The notes below the pieces were generated by a model. The model did not search any database, was not told where the DNA came from, and saw nothing but the letters and a program-made list of their open reading frames with translations. A DNA stretch of 64,000 nucleotides, from NCBI RefSeq assembly GCF_001281525.1, contig NZ_LGCI01000011.1, positions 89,392 through 153,391 on the forward strand. The letters are read 5' to 3'. Both the position numbers and the translations under genes were made by a program. This DNA comes from Lysinibacillus macroides (GTDB lineage Bacteria; Bacillota; Bacilli; Bacillales_A; Planococcaceae). Shown piece after piece: positions 8,827 through 16,640 of this stretch; position 1 is the first letter of the stretch; every line of letters starts with the position of its first letter.

Positions 8827-9254
8827 TAATTAGCAATTACTATAAGCAACCATTCTGTCCGCAGTTTCATGACGACTATTCGTGAGGGTATTTTTCATAA
8901 AAGATTCATAGATTTTTCTTGCTTTGTTGTGGTGATGAGTAGGATGATTATTCTAATTAAATTAGGTTCGGTTATTTATAATGGTGTGTCTTTTTGCTCT
9001 TTTTGTGGAAGCGTGTGTCAGGGCTATAGTGTGCTGGTAGGGGGTAGTTTAAATTATGTTAGAATAATTATAAGAGAGAAAAGGAAACATCTGTTTTGAT
9101 AAAATAGTACTCAAAATAGGGTTTCCTTTTTATGCTTATTCCACTATTGAAATAGGGTAGACATAAGAGCAACCACTGTAACAGCAAATTACGGAAGGGG
9201 TGGATCTTTTAGGTGAGCAAAGGCTGTGTAAAAATGAAGCAAGGGGGCTAGGAA
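8827..9254. other. Intergenic region with a nested hairpin
   Basis: No convincing gene. At 9079-9130 the arms AAAAGGAAAC and GTTTCCTTTT enclose a second stem (GTTTTGA/TCAAAAT), ending in T residues; it may terminate LysR transcription. The rest of the region leads to the MocR promoter. A 76-codon open frame (8869-9099) lacks a ribosome binding site and looks non-coding. Confidence 0.45.
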
Positions 9255-10703
9255 ATGTTTAATGATTTTAAGCTTAAGGATGATAGTCCGGTTTATGTGC
9301 AGTTGAAGGATTATATAAAAGACATGATTGTCAATGGGCATCTACTGGCACATCAAAAGCTTCCATCTACCCGTGAGCTTAGTAGGCTGTTAGTGGTCAG
9401 TAGAAATACGGTGCTGAATGCATATGCTGAGTTGGAGCAAGACGGCATGATCTATGCAGTAAAGGGAAAAGGAAACTTTGTAGGAAACGTTACTACATTG
9501 AAAACAGCAGCCATTGAATTTGATTGGAAGACAAAACTGAATAAAGAGACTTTGCTTGCAGATGAGCTTGATTTAATACGTCAAGATTTACATTGGCAAA
9601 GAGGAATGATCTCCTTTACTAGTATTGCGCCAGAAGAAAAGCTTTTTGATGTTGAAAATTTCAAAAGAGCGTTTCTCACAAGGATGTCCATTGAAGGAGA
9701 TATTGTCTTGAATTATGGCTATGCAAAGGGTTATAAACCTTTAATTGACTATCTTCTTCGCTATATGGAAGTAAAAGGTGTGGATATTTCCAATAAAGAC
9801 ATTTTAATTACCAATGGTTTTACGGAGGGGCTAGATATCTTTTTATCCTCCATAGCTAAAAAAACAGGACGTGTGCTATGTGAAAATCCTACACATCATG
9901 CAGCCTTAAAGCTTTTTCGATTACATGGGCTAGATATACATGGTTTCGATATGACGGATCACGGCATTGATATAGATCAAGTGGAGAAAAGTCTAGCAGA
10001 ATTGACGTATGATTTTGCTTATCTTATTCCGTCCTATCATAATCCCACTGGTATTGTCACTTCCTCTGAAAAAAGAAATGCTATTATTCAACTTTTTTCC
10101 AAGCACCAAATCCCTATTGTAGAGGACGGCTTTAATGAGGAATTACGATATTCCAGCGCCCATTTAGCGCCACTGATAGCTTTTAGTGGGGCAGGGAATA
10201 ACGTGGTGTATATTAGCAGCTTTTCAAAAATCCTTTTCCCCGGGCTGCGTGTTGGCTGGATATTAGCGGACAAGGAGCTCATTGCTTGCTTAGAGAGCAT
10301 GAAAAGAGCGCGAACTATTCATACCTCGACATTAGATCAGGCTGTGCTCTATCAATATTTGCAGGATAGCTATTTTGAAAAATATTTAAAAAAGGCAAGA
10401 GCTGTCTATAAGAAAAAATATGAGTTAGCTCGACAGGCTTGTAATCAATACATTCCCTTTAGCAGAATGACAGGAGATGGGGGGCTTCATCTTTTTATAG
10501 AGCTAGAGGAGGGCGTGGATGCACGTAGGTTGTTGAAGAAGTGCTATACCAAGGGTGTTGTATTTTATCCAGGAGATGTTTTTTTCACAAATGGGCTAGG
10601 CAGCAATACACTGCGATTAGGCTTTTCTCGTTTATCAGATGAGGATATTGTGCACGGGATTCAAATGATCGGTGATACATTGAAAAATGACATGGGGAGT
10701 TGA
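9255..10703 (+). CDS. MocR/GabR-type PLP-dependent regulator, probable regulator of ddl
   Basis: A 482-residue fusion: GntR-type winged HTH (about 10-75, LPSTRELSRLLVVSRNTVLNAY) and a class I aminotransferase-like domain (about 110-470). The PLP-binding lysine is in SSFSKILFPG (Lys325); the SYHNPTG and LRVGW motifs are present. The start follows AGGGGGCTAGGAA. It is separated by 4 nt from a D-Ala-D-Ala ligase gene. In Brevibacillus brevis a MocR protein, DdlR, activates ddl, so a similar D-alanine- or PLP-sensing role is likely here. The target is inferred from adjacency. Confidence 0.88.
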   Translation: MFNDFKLKDDSPVYVQLKDYIKDMIVNGHLLAHQKLPSTRELSRLLVVSRNTVLNAYAELEQDGMIYAVKGKGNFVGNVTTLKTAAIEFDWKTKLNKETLLADELDLIRQDLHWQRGMISFTSIAPEEKLFDVENFKRAFLTRMSIEGDIVLNYGYAKGYKPLIDYLLRYMEVKGVDISNKDILITNGFTEGLDIFLSSIAKKTGRVLCENPTHHAALKLFRLHGLDIHGFDMTDHGIDIDQVEKSLAELTYDFAYLIPSYHNPTGIVTSSEKRNAIIQLFSKHQIPIVEDGFNEELRYSSAHLAPLIAFSGAGNNVVYISSFSKILFPGLRVGWILADKELIACLESMKRARTIHTSTLDQAVLYQYLQDSYFEKYLKKARAVYKKKYELARQACNQYIPFSRMTGDGGLHLFIELEEGVDARRLLKKCYTKGVVFYPGDVFFTNGLGSNTLRLGFSRLSDEDIVHGIQMIGDTLKNDMGS

Positions 10704-10707
10704 AAAA

Positions 10708-11616
10708 ATGAAGGTTGGCGTGATTATGGGTGGCACTTCCTCTGAGAAGCAGGTTTCGATGATGACAGGAAAGGAAATGGTTGCCCATTTAGATAAGAAG
10801 AAATATGATGTTGTAGTGATTAAATTAGATCATCATAAAGAGCTAATTGACAAAATCCATGATATTGATGTGGCTTTATTAGCCCTACATGGTAAATTTG
10901 GTGAGGATGGTACGATTCAGGGTGTCCTAGAAACAATAGGCATTCCCTATACAGGAAGTGGTATTCTCGCGAGCAGTCTATGTATGGACAAAAATATAGC
11001 AAAAAAAATGCTACGCTATGAAGGTCTTGCAACACCTGATTGGCTGCATCATGTAAGGGGCGAGGAGCTTCCTTTGCATGAGATAGAAGGCATGGGCTAC
11101 CCACTAGTTGTCAAACCGAATGCTGGTGGCTCTAGTGTAGGTGTCCAAATCGTAGAGGATAAAAAATCCCTATTAGCTGCTATAACGGAGGTACTCAAAT
11201 GGGATACAGAAATTATTATTGAGCAGTACATGGAGGGGGATGAAATTACATGTGCTATATTGAATGGCGAGCTTTTACCAATTCTAGCTATTAAACATAC
11301 GGCAGTATTTTTTGATTATAAGGCGAAATATAACGATGCCTCGACAATAGAAGAGCCTATAGAGCTTCCATCAGCTATTCATCAACGTGTGGCAAAGGCT
11401 GCAATGACGAGTTATAAAACATTGAAGTGTAGCGTATATGCAAGAGTGGATATGTTGATAAAAGATGGCATTCCTTACGTTTTAGAGGTTAATACACTAC
11501 CTGGCATGACCCAAAATAGCTTGCTACCAAAAAGTGCACGTGCTGCAGGCATCAGCTACTCAGAGCTGCTAAATAAAATTATTGAAACCTCCTTGCAGAT
11601 TAGAAGAAATGGATAA
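10708..11616 (+). CDS. ddl: D-alanine--D-alanine ligase
   Basis: A 302-residue ATP-grasp ligase that joins two D-alanines for the peptidoglycan stem peptide. N-terminal GVIMGGTSSEKQVS, the central PLVVKPNAGGSSVGV ATP-binding loop, EQYMEGDEITCAI and the final LEVNTLPGMTQ-S-L-P motifs match the family. ATG at 10708 (MKVGVIMGG) is preferred over the in-frame ATG at 10687, since GGGGAG lies about 8 nt upstream and it avoids overlap with the MocR gene. It is the shorter Ddl form. Cotranscription with the MocR gene is likely. Whether it is the main ligase or a second copy cannot be told from this window. Confidence 0.9.
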   Translation: MKVGVIMGGTSSEKQVSMMTGKEMVAHLDKKKYDVVVIKLDHHKELIDKIHDIDVALLALHGKFGEDGTIQGVLETIGIPYTGSGILASSLCMDKNIAKKMLRYEGLATPDWLHHVRGEELPLHEIEGMGYPLVVKPNAGGSSVGVQIVEDKKSLLAAITEVLKWDTEIIIEQYMEGDEITCAILNGELLPILAIKHTAVFFDYKAKYNDASTIEEPIELPSAIHQRVAKAAMTSYKTLKCSVYARVDMLIKDGIPYVLEVNTLPGMTQNSLLPKSARAAGISYSELLNKIIETSLQIRRNG

Positions 11617-11658
11617 ATAAAAAAACATCTTTTATTTAAATATGATTAAGACCTAAAT

Positions 11659-11705
11659 TAAAGGACATAACATATTTTATATAAGTAATATGTTATGCCC
11701 TTTGT
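11659..11705 (+). terminator. Strong hairpin terminator after ddl
   Basis: CATAACATATT pairs with AATATGTTATG; AAAGG/CCCTTT extend the stem and T residues follow. Confidence 0.75.
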
Positions 11706-11730
11706 TATTTAAATAATGCAACCCATTAGT

Positions 11731-12249
11731 TCAATAAGGTGAAATAGTCAAAGCATAATAAACAAAACTTAACTTCTGACCCTTCATTTCGAATTCTTCA
11801 CTACTAGTAGCTATTCTCTCAAAACCATTTTTCTCTAACACTCTTTGGGAAGCTATATTATTAGTTGTGGTTTTCGCTTTGATCTGTTTTATATCTTCAG
11901 CAGCTACTCTTTCTATTAGTAATTTCAATGCTTTATTAGCAATTCCCTTTCCAGTATATTCCTGTCCTACCCTATAACCGAGATGACCGATTTTATGAAA
12001 TTCATCAATATCCACTAAATTTATTCTTCCTAGAATAGAACTATCTTTATCTTTAATTAAATAGAAACATGAACCTCCTTGACCTTGTTCTTCAAGTAAA
12101 GCTTCGTGTCTTCTTCTAAAAATCTCAGGGTTATAGTAGTCATCTCCACGAGTAGGTACCATTTCTTCAAAAAATGCTCTGTTTTCAAGTTCAAATTTAT
12201 ACAAACCTTCGACATCTGTAACTTGTAATCTTTCAATAGATATATCCAT
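11731..12249 (-). CDS. GNAT-family N-acetyltransferase (RimJ/RimL-like)
   Basis: A 172-residue acetyl-CoA-dependent transferase. The acetyl-CoA-binding motif is seen in GHLGYRVGQEYTGKGIANKAL (about 90-110; R/Q-x-x-G-x-G/A type), followed by a VLEKNGFERIA C-terminal motif typical of RimJ/RimL-type enzymes. The ribosome binding site GGAGGTG precedes ATG. It stands alone between a terminator and the YitT gene. Substrate unknown: ribosomal protein alanine N-terminus, an antibiotic or a small metabolite are possible. Confidence 0.85.
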   Translation of the reverse strand: MDISIERLQVTDVEGLYKFELENRAFFEEMVPTRGDDYYNPEIFRRRHEALLEEQGQGGSCFYLIKDKDSSILGRINLVDIDEFHKIGHLGYRVGQEYTGKGIANKALKLLIERVAAEDIKQIKAKTTTNNIASQRVLEKNGFERIATSSEEFEMKGQKLSFVYYALTISPY

Positions 12250-12448
12250 GTAATATCACCTCCATTATCACCTATTAAACGCTAATGGCACTGCCTTCTC
12301 CAAAAAATAATAGTAACGCTTGCTCTTATAGCTGATTATATCTAGCTATTGGATATGTTTGTCAACTCAGTAAACATACGTTTTTTGTATTTTATATATT
12401 GTACCAATAGTTCGATATGTAATGAATCAATCTGATATGTATGAAAAA

Positions 12449-12488
12449 AGAGGATATATGCCCTTATATTGAACATAATATCCTCTTA
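12449..12488 (-). terminator. Terminator downstream of the YitT gene
   Basis: AAGAGGATAT pairs with ATATCCTCTT around an 18-nt loop, with A-rich and T-rich flanks; it lies just beyond the stop codon of the minus-strand YitT-family gene. Confidence 0.65.
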
Positions 12489-12535
12489 TTAATTTTGTCT
12501 ATTTAAGAAGGAAACAAAAGGCGCTTTTGCTTATC

Positions 12536-13375
12536 TTAAGATTTTGCTAGTTCAATAAAGCCTTCTCCAAAGACATCCCTTACATCATGAATGGCAATAA
12601 AGGCATCTTTATCGATTTCTTTAACAATCTTTTTAAGCTTTACAACCTCTTGCTTACTAATCACAATATACAGGACTTCCTTTTGCTCCTTTGTATAATA
12701 GCCATGACCAGCAAGCACCGTCACACCACGATTCATAAAGGCTGTAACACGTTCAGCAATAGCTTCTGGCTTTTTAGAAATAATGGTAACAGCCTTTTTA
12801 GGATTTACTCCTTCAATAACAAATTCCATGATCTTTGTAGCCACATATAGCATAATAATCGTTAGCATTAATGCTTCTGCACCAATAACGAAATAAGATG
12901 CAAACGCAACAATTAAGTCAAAGAATAGTAGGCCATAGCTAATACTCCAGCCTAAATATTTGTTTGTCATTCTCGCTAAAATTGTGGAGCCTGCTGTTGT
13001 ACCGCCCACTCTAATAATAAGACCAATACCAACACCAGCAAAGACGCCGCCAAAAATCGTATTGACAATAATTTCATTTGAGGAAATTGACCACGATTCT
13101 GTTAAATGTAAGAATAGGGAATGGAAGGAGACCGCAATAATTGTATAAATTGTTGTTTGTCTGCTTAAAAATTTATAACCAGCAACAAGTAATGCTGCAT
13201 TTAAGACAAAGCTGACAATACTAGGTGACCAGCCAAACAGATAGTAAGCAATAATCGTTAAACCTGTTACACCACCTTCACCTAAATCATTTGGAATAAC
13301 AAATAAGTTAACAGCTAGTGCAAAAAGCAACGCTCCAAGCATAATTACTAACATATCAATGACATACTTTTTCAT
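12536..13375 (-). CDS. YitT-family (DUF2179) membrane protein
   Basis: A 279-residue protein with five to six membrane helices in the first 190 residues (starting MKKYVIDMLVIMLGALLFA, then NLFVIPNDLGEGGVTGL, a hallmark of the YitT family), and a soluble DUF2179 domain at about 215-275 (AVTIISKKPEAIAERV...VLYIVISKQEV). Relatives YitT and YpjC of Bacillus are of unknown transport function. The ribosome binding site is weak. Length and both domains are complete, so it is likely functional; the substrate is unknown. Confidence 0.9.
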   Translation of the reverse strand: MKKYVIDMLVIMLGALLFALAVNLFVIPNDLGEGGVTGLTIIAYYLFGWSPSIVSFVLNAALLVAGYKFLSRQTTIYTIIAVSFHSLFLHLTESWSISSNEIIVNTIFGGVFAGVGIGLIIRVGGTTAGSTILARMTNKYLGWSISYGLLFFDLIVAFASYFVIGAEALMLTIIMLYVATKIMEFVIEGVNPKKAVTIISKKPEAIAERVTAFMNRGVTVLAGHGYYTKEQKEVLYIVISKQEVVKLKKIVKEIDKDAFIAIHDVRDVFGEGFIELAKS

Positions 13376-13546
13376 TTATAAAACACCACCATTTCCTATT
13401 TGATTTTTTTCTTAAGTCCATACTATAGCAGGTTTTTCACAATTGATACACCCTTTAAGTCAATATTGAAAGTCAATTTTCTAATCTTGACTTACTGAAA
13501 AAAGTATTTATAATAATTGTAATACTTAAAGGAGGATGATTAAAAA

Positions 13547-13591
13547 ATGACACATTCTATGAAGCTTCGTTTTCCGACTTTGGCCCAATAA
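13547..13591 (+). CDS. ErmD-type macrolide-sensing leader peptide
   Basis: Fourteen codons encode MTHSMKLRFPTLAQ, which differs only at two positions from the ErmD/ErmK leader peptide as I recall it (MTHSMRLRFPTLNQ). An AAAGGAGG ribosome binding site lies 11 nt upstream. In the Erm leader, erythromycin-bound ribosomes stall at the MRLR (+x+) motif; here the equivalent is MKLR, also +x+. The peptide is followed by attenuator-like hairpins and an ABC-F gene rather than a methylase. It therefore most likely senses macrolides or ketolides and induces the ABC-F gene. The function is inferred from the near-identity. Confidence 0.85.
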   Translation: MTHSMKLRFPTLAQ

Positions 13592-13633
13592 CTAAATATG
13601 GTCAAAAGCTCTGTTTGTGAAACTAGAGTAAAC

Positions 13634-13654
13634 GGGATAGGTCTGTCCTTTTTT
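13634..13654 (+). terminator. First (weak) attenuator hairpin in the ABC-F leader
   Basis: GGATA-GGTC-TGTCC stem-loop (one G-U pair) followed by T6. It lies shortly after the ErmD-like leader peptide and overlaps one arm of the long-range pairing. Confidence 0.45.
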
Positions 13655-13722
13655 AATCATCTTCATAAGGCTGTAGAGTCATCTTTTTTGTGAGGATAAA
13701 ATAGTATATCTTTGTTACGTTT

Positions 13723-13752
13723 ATCACAGGCAGATTGTCTGTGATTTTTTTT
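13723..13752 (+). terminator. Second attenuator terminator in the ABC-F leader
   Basis: ATCACAG/CTGTGAT stem with a G-U extension and a T8 run, placed 115 nt before the ABC-F start. It would stop transcription before the resistance gene unless prevented. Confidence 0.7.
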
Positions 13753-13767
13753 AGGAGGAGAAGTGCC

Positions 13768-13791
13768 ATGCATATGTTATTGTTCTTTTGA
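13768..13791 (+). CDS. Second short leader ORF (MHMLLFF)
   Basis: Seven codons with an AGGAGGAG ribosome binding site 7-8 nt upstream, between the terminator and the ABC-F gene. The ORF ends at the left arm of a hairpin (13790-13799). A ribosome stalled near its end would disrupt that hairpin, as in ermC-type translational attenuation. The peptide itself is not one I recognise. That it is translated is inferred from the strong ribosome binding site. Confidence 0.55.
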   Translation: MHMLLFF

Positions 13792-13867
13792 TACGAGCTG
13801 TTAAAAAAGCTCGTATCGATGCTATTGCTATCGATACGAAATCAATTTATTTCGGGAGGTAGCAATA
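13790..13867 (+). promoter_or_regulatory. Mutually exclusive hairpins controlling the ABC-F start
   Basis: Segment 1 (13790-13799, GATACGAGCT) pairs with segment 2 (13808-13817). Segment 2 extended (13811-13820, TCGTATCGAT) pairs instead with segment 3 (13830-13839). The loop of the 2:3 hairpin includes most of TATTGCTA (13823-13830), which is complementary to TAGCAATA (13860-13867), the stretch between the GGGAGG ribosome binding site and the ABC-F ATG. So 1:2 pairing frees TATTGCTA to cover the start, while 2:3 pairing would expose it. Confidence 0.6.
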
Positions 13868-15315
13868 TGGAAAAAGTATGCTTTGAATTAGAACATATAG
13901 AAGTTGTTTATTTAGATAAAGAGGTATTAACAATTGAAAAATTAGCGGTGCATCAATTTGATCGCATTGGAATTGTTGGAAAAAATGGTGTAGGTAAAAG
14001 TACGTTAATGAAGTTGCTTGCGGGTAAGGTTCAGCCAACAAGAGGAAAAGTAAAGCGTTATGTGGACTTTGGCTATTTTGAGCAAATGGACGCACCAACA
14101 TTAGCCGAGGCAGATGCCGCATTATTAGGAAAGCTAGCGGTTCCTAAATCTTCTCCCCAGCTAAGTGGTGGCGAACAAACAAGGTTAAAGCTAGCCCAAT
14201 TGTTTTCTACTTATCAGGAAACTCTTCTTATGGATGAACCAACAACGCATTTAGATCAGGCAGGTATTGCATTTTTACTGGATGAATTACGTTACTATTA
14301 TGGAGCATTGCTAGTTATTAGTCATGATCGAGCTGTACTGGATGAACTGGTTACAACAATTTGGGAAGTAGATGAAGGTAAGGTGCATGTCTATTCTGGC
14401 AATTACAGTGATTATGCTGCACAAAAACAACTACAGCGTGAGCAACAAAGCCAAGCGCATAGCCAGTATATAAAAGAAAAAAATCGACTTGAAAAAGCTG
14501 CGGATGAAAAAATGAAAAAAGCTGAAAAAATTACCCAGGCAGGGAGCATGTCAAAAAGAGAAGCAAATGCACCAGCCAATCGTATGTTTATGACAAAGTC
14601 TAAAGGCACAAGTCAAAAGGCTATGCAGCGTGCAGCGAAGGCCATTGAGCATCGACTGGAAAAGCTTCATGCGGTAGAGGCTGTACAGCAAGAGCAAAAA
14701 ATTGTTTTTCGACAATCCAAAGCATTAGCCATGCATAATAAATTTCCGATTATGGCGGATAGACTAAGTTTACAGGTTCAGGATAAGGTGCTATTGGAGG
14801 AAGCGAGCTTTCAAATACCATTAGGTAAAAAAATAGCGCTTACGGGTAGCAATGGCAGTGGAAAAAGTACATTGCTCCGTTATATTTTTCATAAAGGCGA
14901 AGGGCTAATTATTTCACCAAAGGCAAAAATAGGCTATTTCCAGCAAATGAGTTATCAGTTTACGAGTGAGGAAACGGTCTTGCAGTTTTTAAAAAACCGT
15001 TCAGATTATGAGGAAGGTTTATTGCGTAGTGTTCTCCATGCTATGCAATTTGATGGTACAGATTTACAAAAAAGTGTGATGTCCTTAAGTGGTGGAGAAG
15101 CTATACGTCTTCAGCTCTGCCAGCTATTTCTGGGAGAGTATAATATTTTACTGTTGGATGAACCGACAAATTTTTTAGATATTCTCGCACTTGAAGCACT
15201 CGAGCAATTCATAGCTGCCTATGAGGGAACAATACTTTTTGTCACACATGATAAAAGCTTTATAGAGAATGTAGCTGACTTACAGTTCACGATTTGTGAT
15301 AAAAAAATAAAGTAA
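13867..15315 (+). CDS. ABC-F ribosomal protection protein (Msr/Vga/VmlR-like)
   Basis: A 482-residue tandem ATPase without membrane segments. Domain 1: Walker A GKNGVGKST (38-46), LSGGEQ (99-104), LLMDEPTTHLD (120-130). Domain 2: Walker A GSNGSGKST (about 327-335), LSGGEAIRL (about 405), LLLDEPTNFLD (about 423). The long interdomain linker (about 175-300; charged helix with MFMTKSKGTSQKAMQRAAKAIE) is of the antibiotic-resistance ABC-F type that reaches the peptidyl-transferase centre and dislodges drugs. ATG at 13867 follows GGGAGG; an in-frame ATG at 13819 lies in the leader hairpins. The leader with an ErmD-like peptide argues for induction by macrolides. The exact drug range (macrolide, lincosamide, streptogramin A, pleuromutilin) is not predictable. 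Confidence 0.9.
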   Translation: MEKVCFELEHIEVVYLDKEVLTIEKLAVHQFDRIGIVGKNGVGKSTLMKLLAGKVQPTRGKVKRYVDFGYFEQMDAPTLAEADAALLGKLAVPKSSPQLSGGEQTRLKLAQLFSTYQETLLMDEPTTHLDQAGIAFLLDELRYYYGALLVISHDRAVLDELVTTIWEVDEGKVHVYSGNYSDYAAQKQLQREQQSQAHSQYIKEKNRLEKAADEKMKKAEKITQAGSMSKREANAPANRMFMTKSKGTSQKAMQRAAKAIEHRLEKLHAVEAVQQEQKIVFRQSKALAMHNKFPIMADRLSLQVQDKVLLEEASFQIPLGKKIALTGSNGSGKSTLLRYIFHKGEGLIISPKAKIGYFQQMSYQFTSEETVLQFLKNRSDYEEGLLRSVLHAMQFDGTDLQKSVMSLSGGEAIRLQLCQLFLGEYNILLLDEPTNFLDILALEALEQFIAAYEGTILFVTHDKSFIENVADLQFTICDKKIK

Positions 15316-15317
15316 GC

Positions 15318-15358
15318 AAAAAGGTGCGATTCTATATTTAGGAGAATCGCACCTTTTT
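15318..15358 (+). terminator. Terminator after the ABC-F gene
   Basis: AAAAAGGTGCGATTCT pairs with AGAATCGCACCTTTTT around a short loop: a long, perfect stem with flanking A and T runs. Confidence 0.85.
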
Positions 15359-15437
15359 CTTGAAAATCTATAAACAAGCAGGTGATCGGAAAATATTGGC
15401 GAAAATGTAGGGTAGACAAAATAAAAGGATGATGAAT

Positions 15438-15872
15438 ATGCTTGTGACGACAAAATTAAAAATTAATAAGCCAGCCCATCAAATATTTGAAGCCATTGTT
15501 TCTCCTACAGAAATCGGTAATTTTTGGTTCTCTAGCAGCTCAGAAAGATGGGACACCGGTAAGAGAATTATATTGAAATATAAGGAGTACCATGCAGAGG
15601 GCGTAATAACTGTACTAGAAATAGAGCCCGACAAGAAAATCGTATTTTCATGGGGAGAAGAGCACGATGAGATTACGATGGTAACAATTTCTTTGCAACA
15701 ACAGCAAAGTGAAACGATTATTGAGGTAGTAGAATCAGGATTTGATGCGCATGACCCAGAAATTGTCGCAAAAATGATGGCGCAAAAAGAGGGCTGGGTT
15801 TATACATTAACATGCCTTAAGGGGTATATAGAAAATGGCATTAGCAATTTAAGAGCTTCGTTAATCCATTAA
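15438..15872 (+). CDS. SRPBCC/AHSA1-domain protein
   Basis: About 144 residues of the START-like AHSA1 fold, with the usual opening (INKPAHQIFEAIVSPTEIGNFWF), central GEEHDEITMVTISL and a C-terminal helix (MAQKEGWVYTLTCLKGYIENG). Several ATGs are in frame at 15429-15438; 15438 has the best spacing (9 nt) from AAAGGA. Such proteins bind small hydrophobic ligands, and their individual roles are mostly unknown. The next gene (DUF4303) starts 13 nt downstream, so the two and the small 16461 gene are probably one operon. Confidence 0.85.
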   Translation: MLVTTKLKINKPAHQIFEAIVSPTEIGNFWFSSSSERWDTGKRIILKYKEYHAEGVITVLEIEPDKKIVFSWGEEHDEITMVTISLQQQQSETIIEVVESGFDAHDPEIVAKMMAQKEGWVYTLTCLKGYIENGISNLRASLIH

Positions 15873-15885
15873 GGGGGCAACTGGG

Positions 15886-16446
15886 ATGGCGGAAACACAA
15901 GAAATAGAAGAATTAGCAAATAAAATAGCATGTGCAGCAAGAAAATCATTTTTGGAGCTTTTTAAAAATGGTGAACGGTTTTATTACTGTACATTCTTTA
16001 CCACTGGGGAAGGGCATGCACCGAGCATTTCTGCTTGGTCATGGGAGGCATTGACACGTGAAGCGACTAAACAAGCGATCCACAGTGATAGGCCAGCCCC
16101 TGAAATGGCTGATCTTATTAAGTGGTCGTATGCAGACTCTCCATATTACTGTTTTGGTGAAGAAAATTTTGCTGATGTATATGAATCCTTTGCAAAGCGG
16201 CCACTTATCTGGACACTTGAAAATGGAGAATGGCATAAAGAATTGATGCTACGCTTACAGGCAATGGAGATAGCCCTAAACATGCTTGATGAAGAGGGGC
16301 TATTTTCCTTAAATCAGCCAAGGGATGCTATATGTATTACTGTTGAAATAATGCCTCCAGAAGAAATCAATAGCCAAATGGCGCTACGATTAAATAATCC
16401 GTCATCACCAGCTCTACAGCAATGGTTAGTCGAAGCGGCAGAATGA
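15886..16446 (+). CDS. DUF4303-family protein
   Basis: A 186-residue soluble protein with the DUF4303 signature near the N-terminus (ERFYYCTFFTTGEGHAPSISAWSWEAL, about residues 29-55) and the SPYYCFGEENF segment. A ribosome binding site, AAGGGGGCAACTGGG, precedes ATG. The family is often found near polymorphic-toxin immunity genes, but no toxin is visible here. Likely cotranscribed with the AHSA1 gene upstream and the small membrane protein downstream. No function is known. Confidence 0.8.
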   Translation: MAETQEIEELANKIACAARKSFLELFKNGERFYYCTFFTTGEGHAPSISAWSWEALTREATKQAIHSDRPAPEMADLIKWSYADSPYYCFGEENFADVYESFAKRPLIWTLENGEWHKELMLRLQAMEIALNMLDEEGLFSLNQPRDAICITVEIMPPEEINSQMALRLNNPSSPALQQWLVEAAE

Positions 16447-16460
16447 ATGGGAGGTATTAG

Positions 16461-16640
16461 ATGACAAAATTGTATTGGGTCATTGGTGGAATTTGTATGA
16501 GTGTGGGATTAGCCAGAAGCATTGTTTTTTGGAAGGTACAAAAGGATATGAATAAGGCTGACCCTGCATATATTGTACAATTTATAAAGGGGAATATTGG
16601 GAATGAGGATATTTCTGTAGCGATTCAATATAATCAGTAG
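16461..16640 (+). CDS. Small single-helix membrane protein
   Basis: A 59-residue protein with an ideal ribosome binding site (GGGAGGT, 6 nt before ATG) and one N-terminal hydrophobic helix (about 3-25: LYWVIGGICMSVGLARSIVF), then a polar tail. It lies 14 nt after the DUF4303 gene in the same direction, so it is likely the third gene of that operon. Not recognised. The tail could face the cytosol or the cell surface. Confidence 0.6.
   Translation: MTKLYWVIGGICMSVGLARSIVFWKVQKDMNKADPAYIVQFIKGNIGNEDISVAIQYNQ

Larger units (their letters stand above)
13535..13661 (+). promoter_or_regulatory. Long-range pairing that covers the leader-peptide start
   Basis: The 13-nt stretch 13535-13547 (GATGATTAAAAAA, from the end of the leader ribosome binding site to the first base of its ATG) is perfectly complementary to 13649-13661 (TTTTTTAATCATC). 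The pairing encloses the leader peptide gene. Its downstream arm overlaps the T-run of a weak terminator. This suggests a folded leader whose shape depends on translation of the peptide. Confidence 0.55.

Noticed and set aside
8869-9099. 76-codon plus-strand open frame
   Set aside because: No ribosome binding site, odd composition, and its end lies in the hairpin arm at 9079-9130; no family resemblance.
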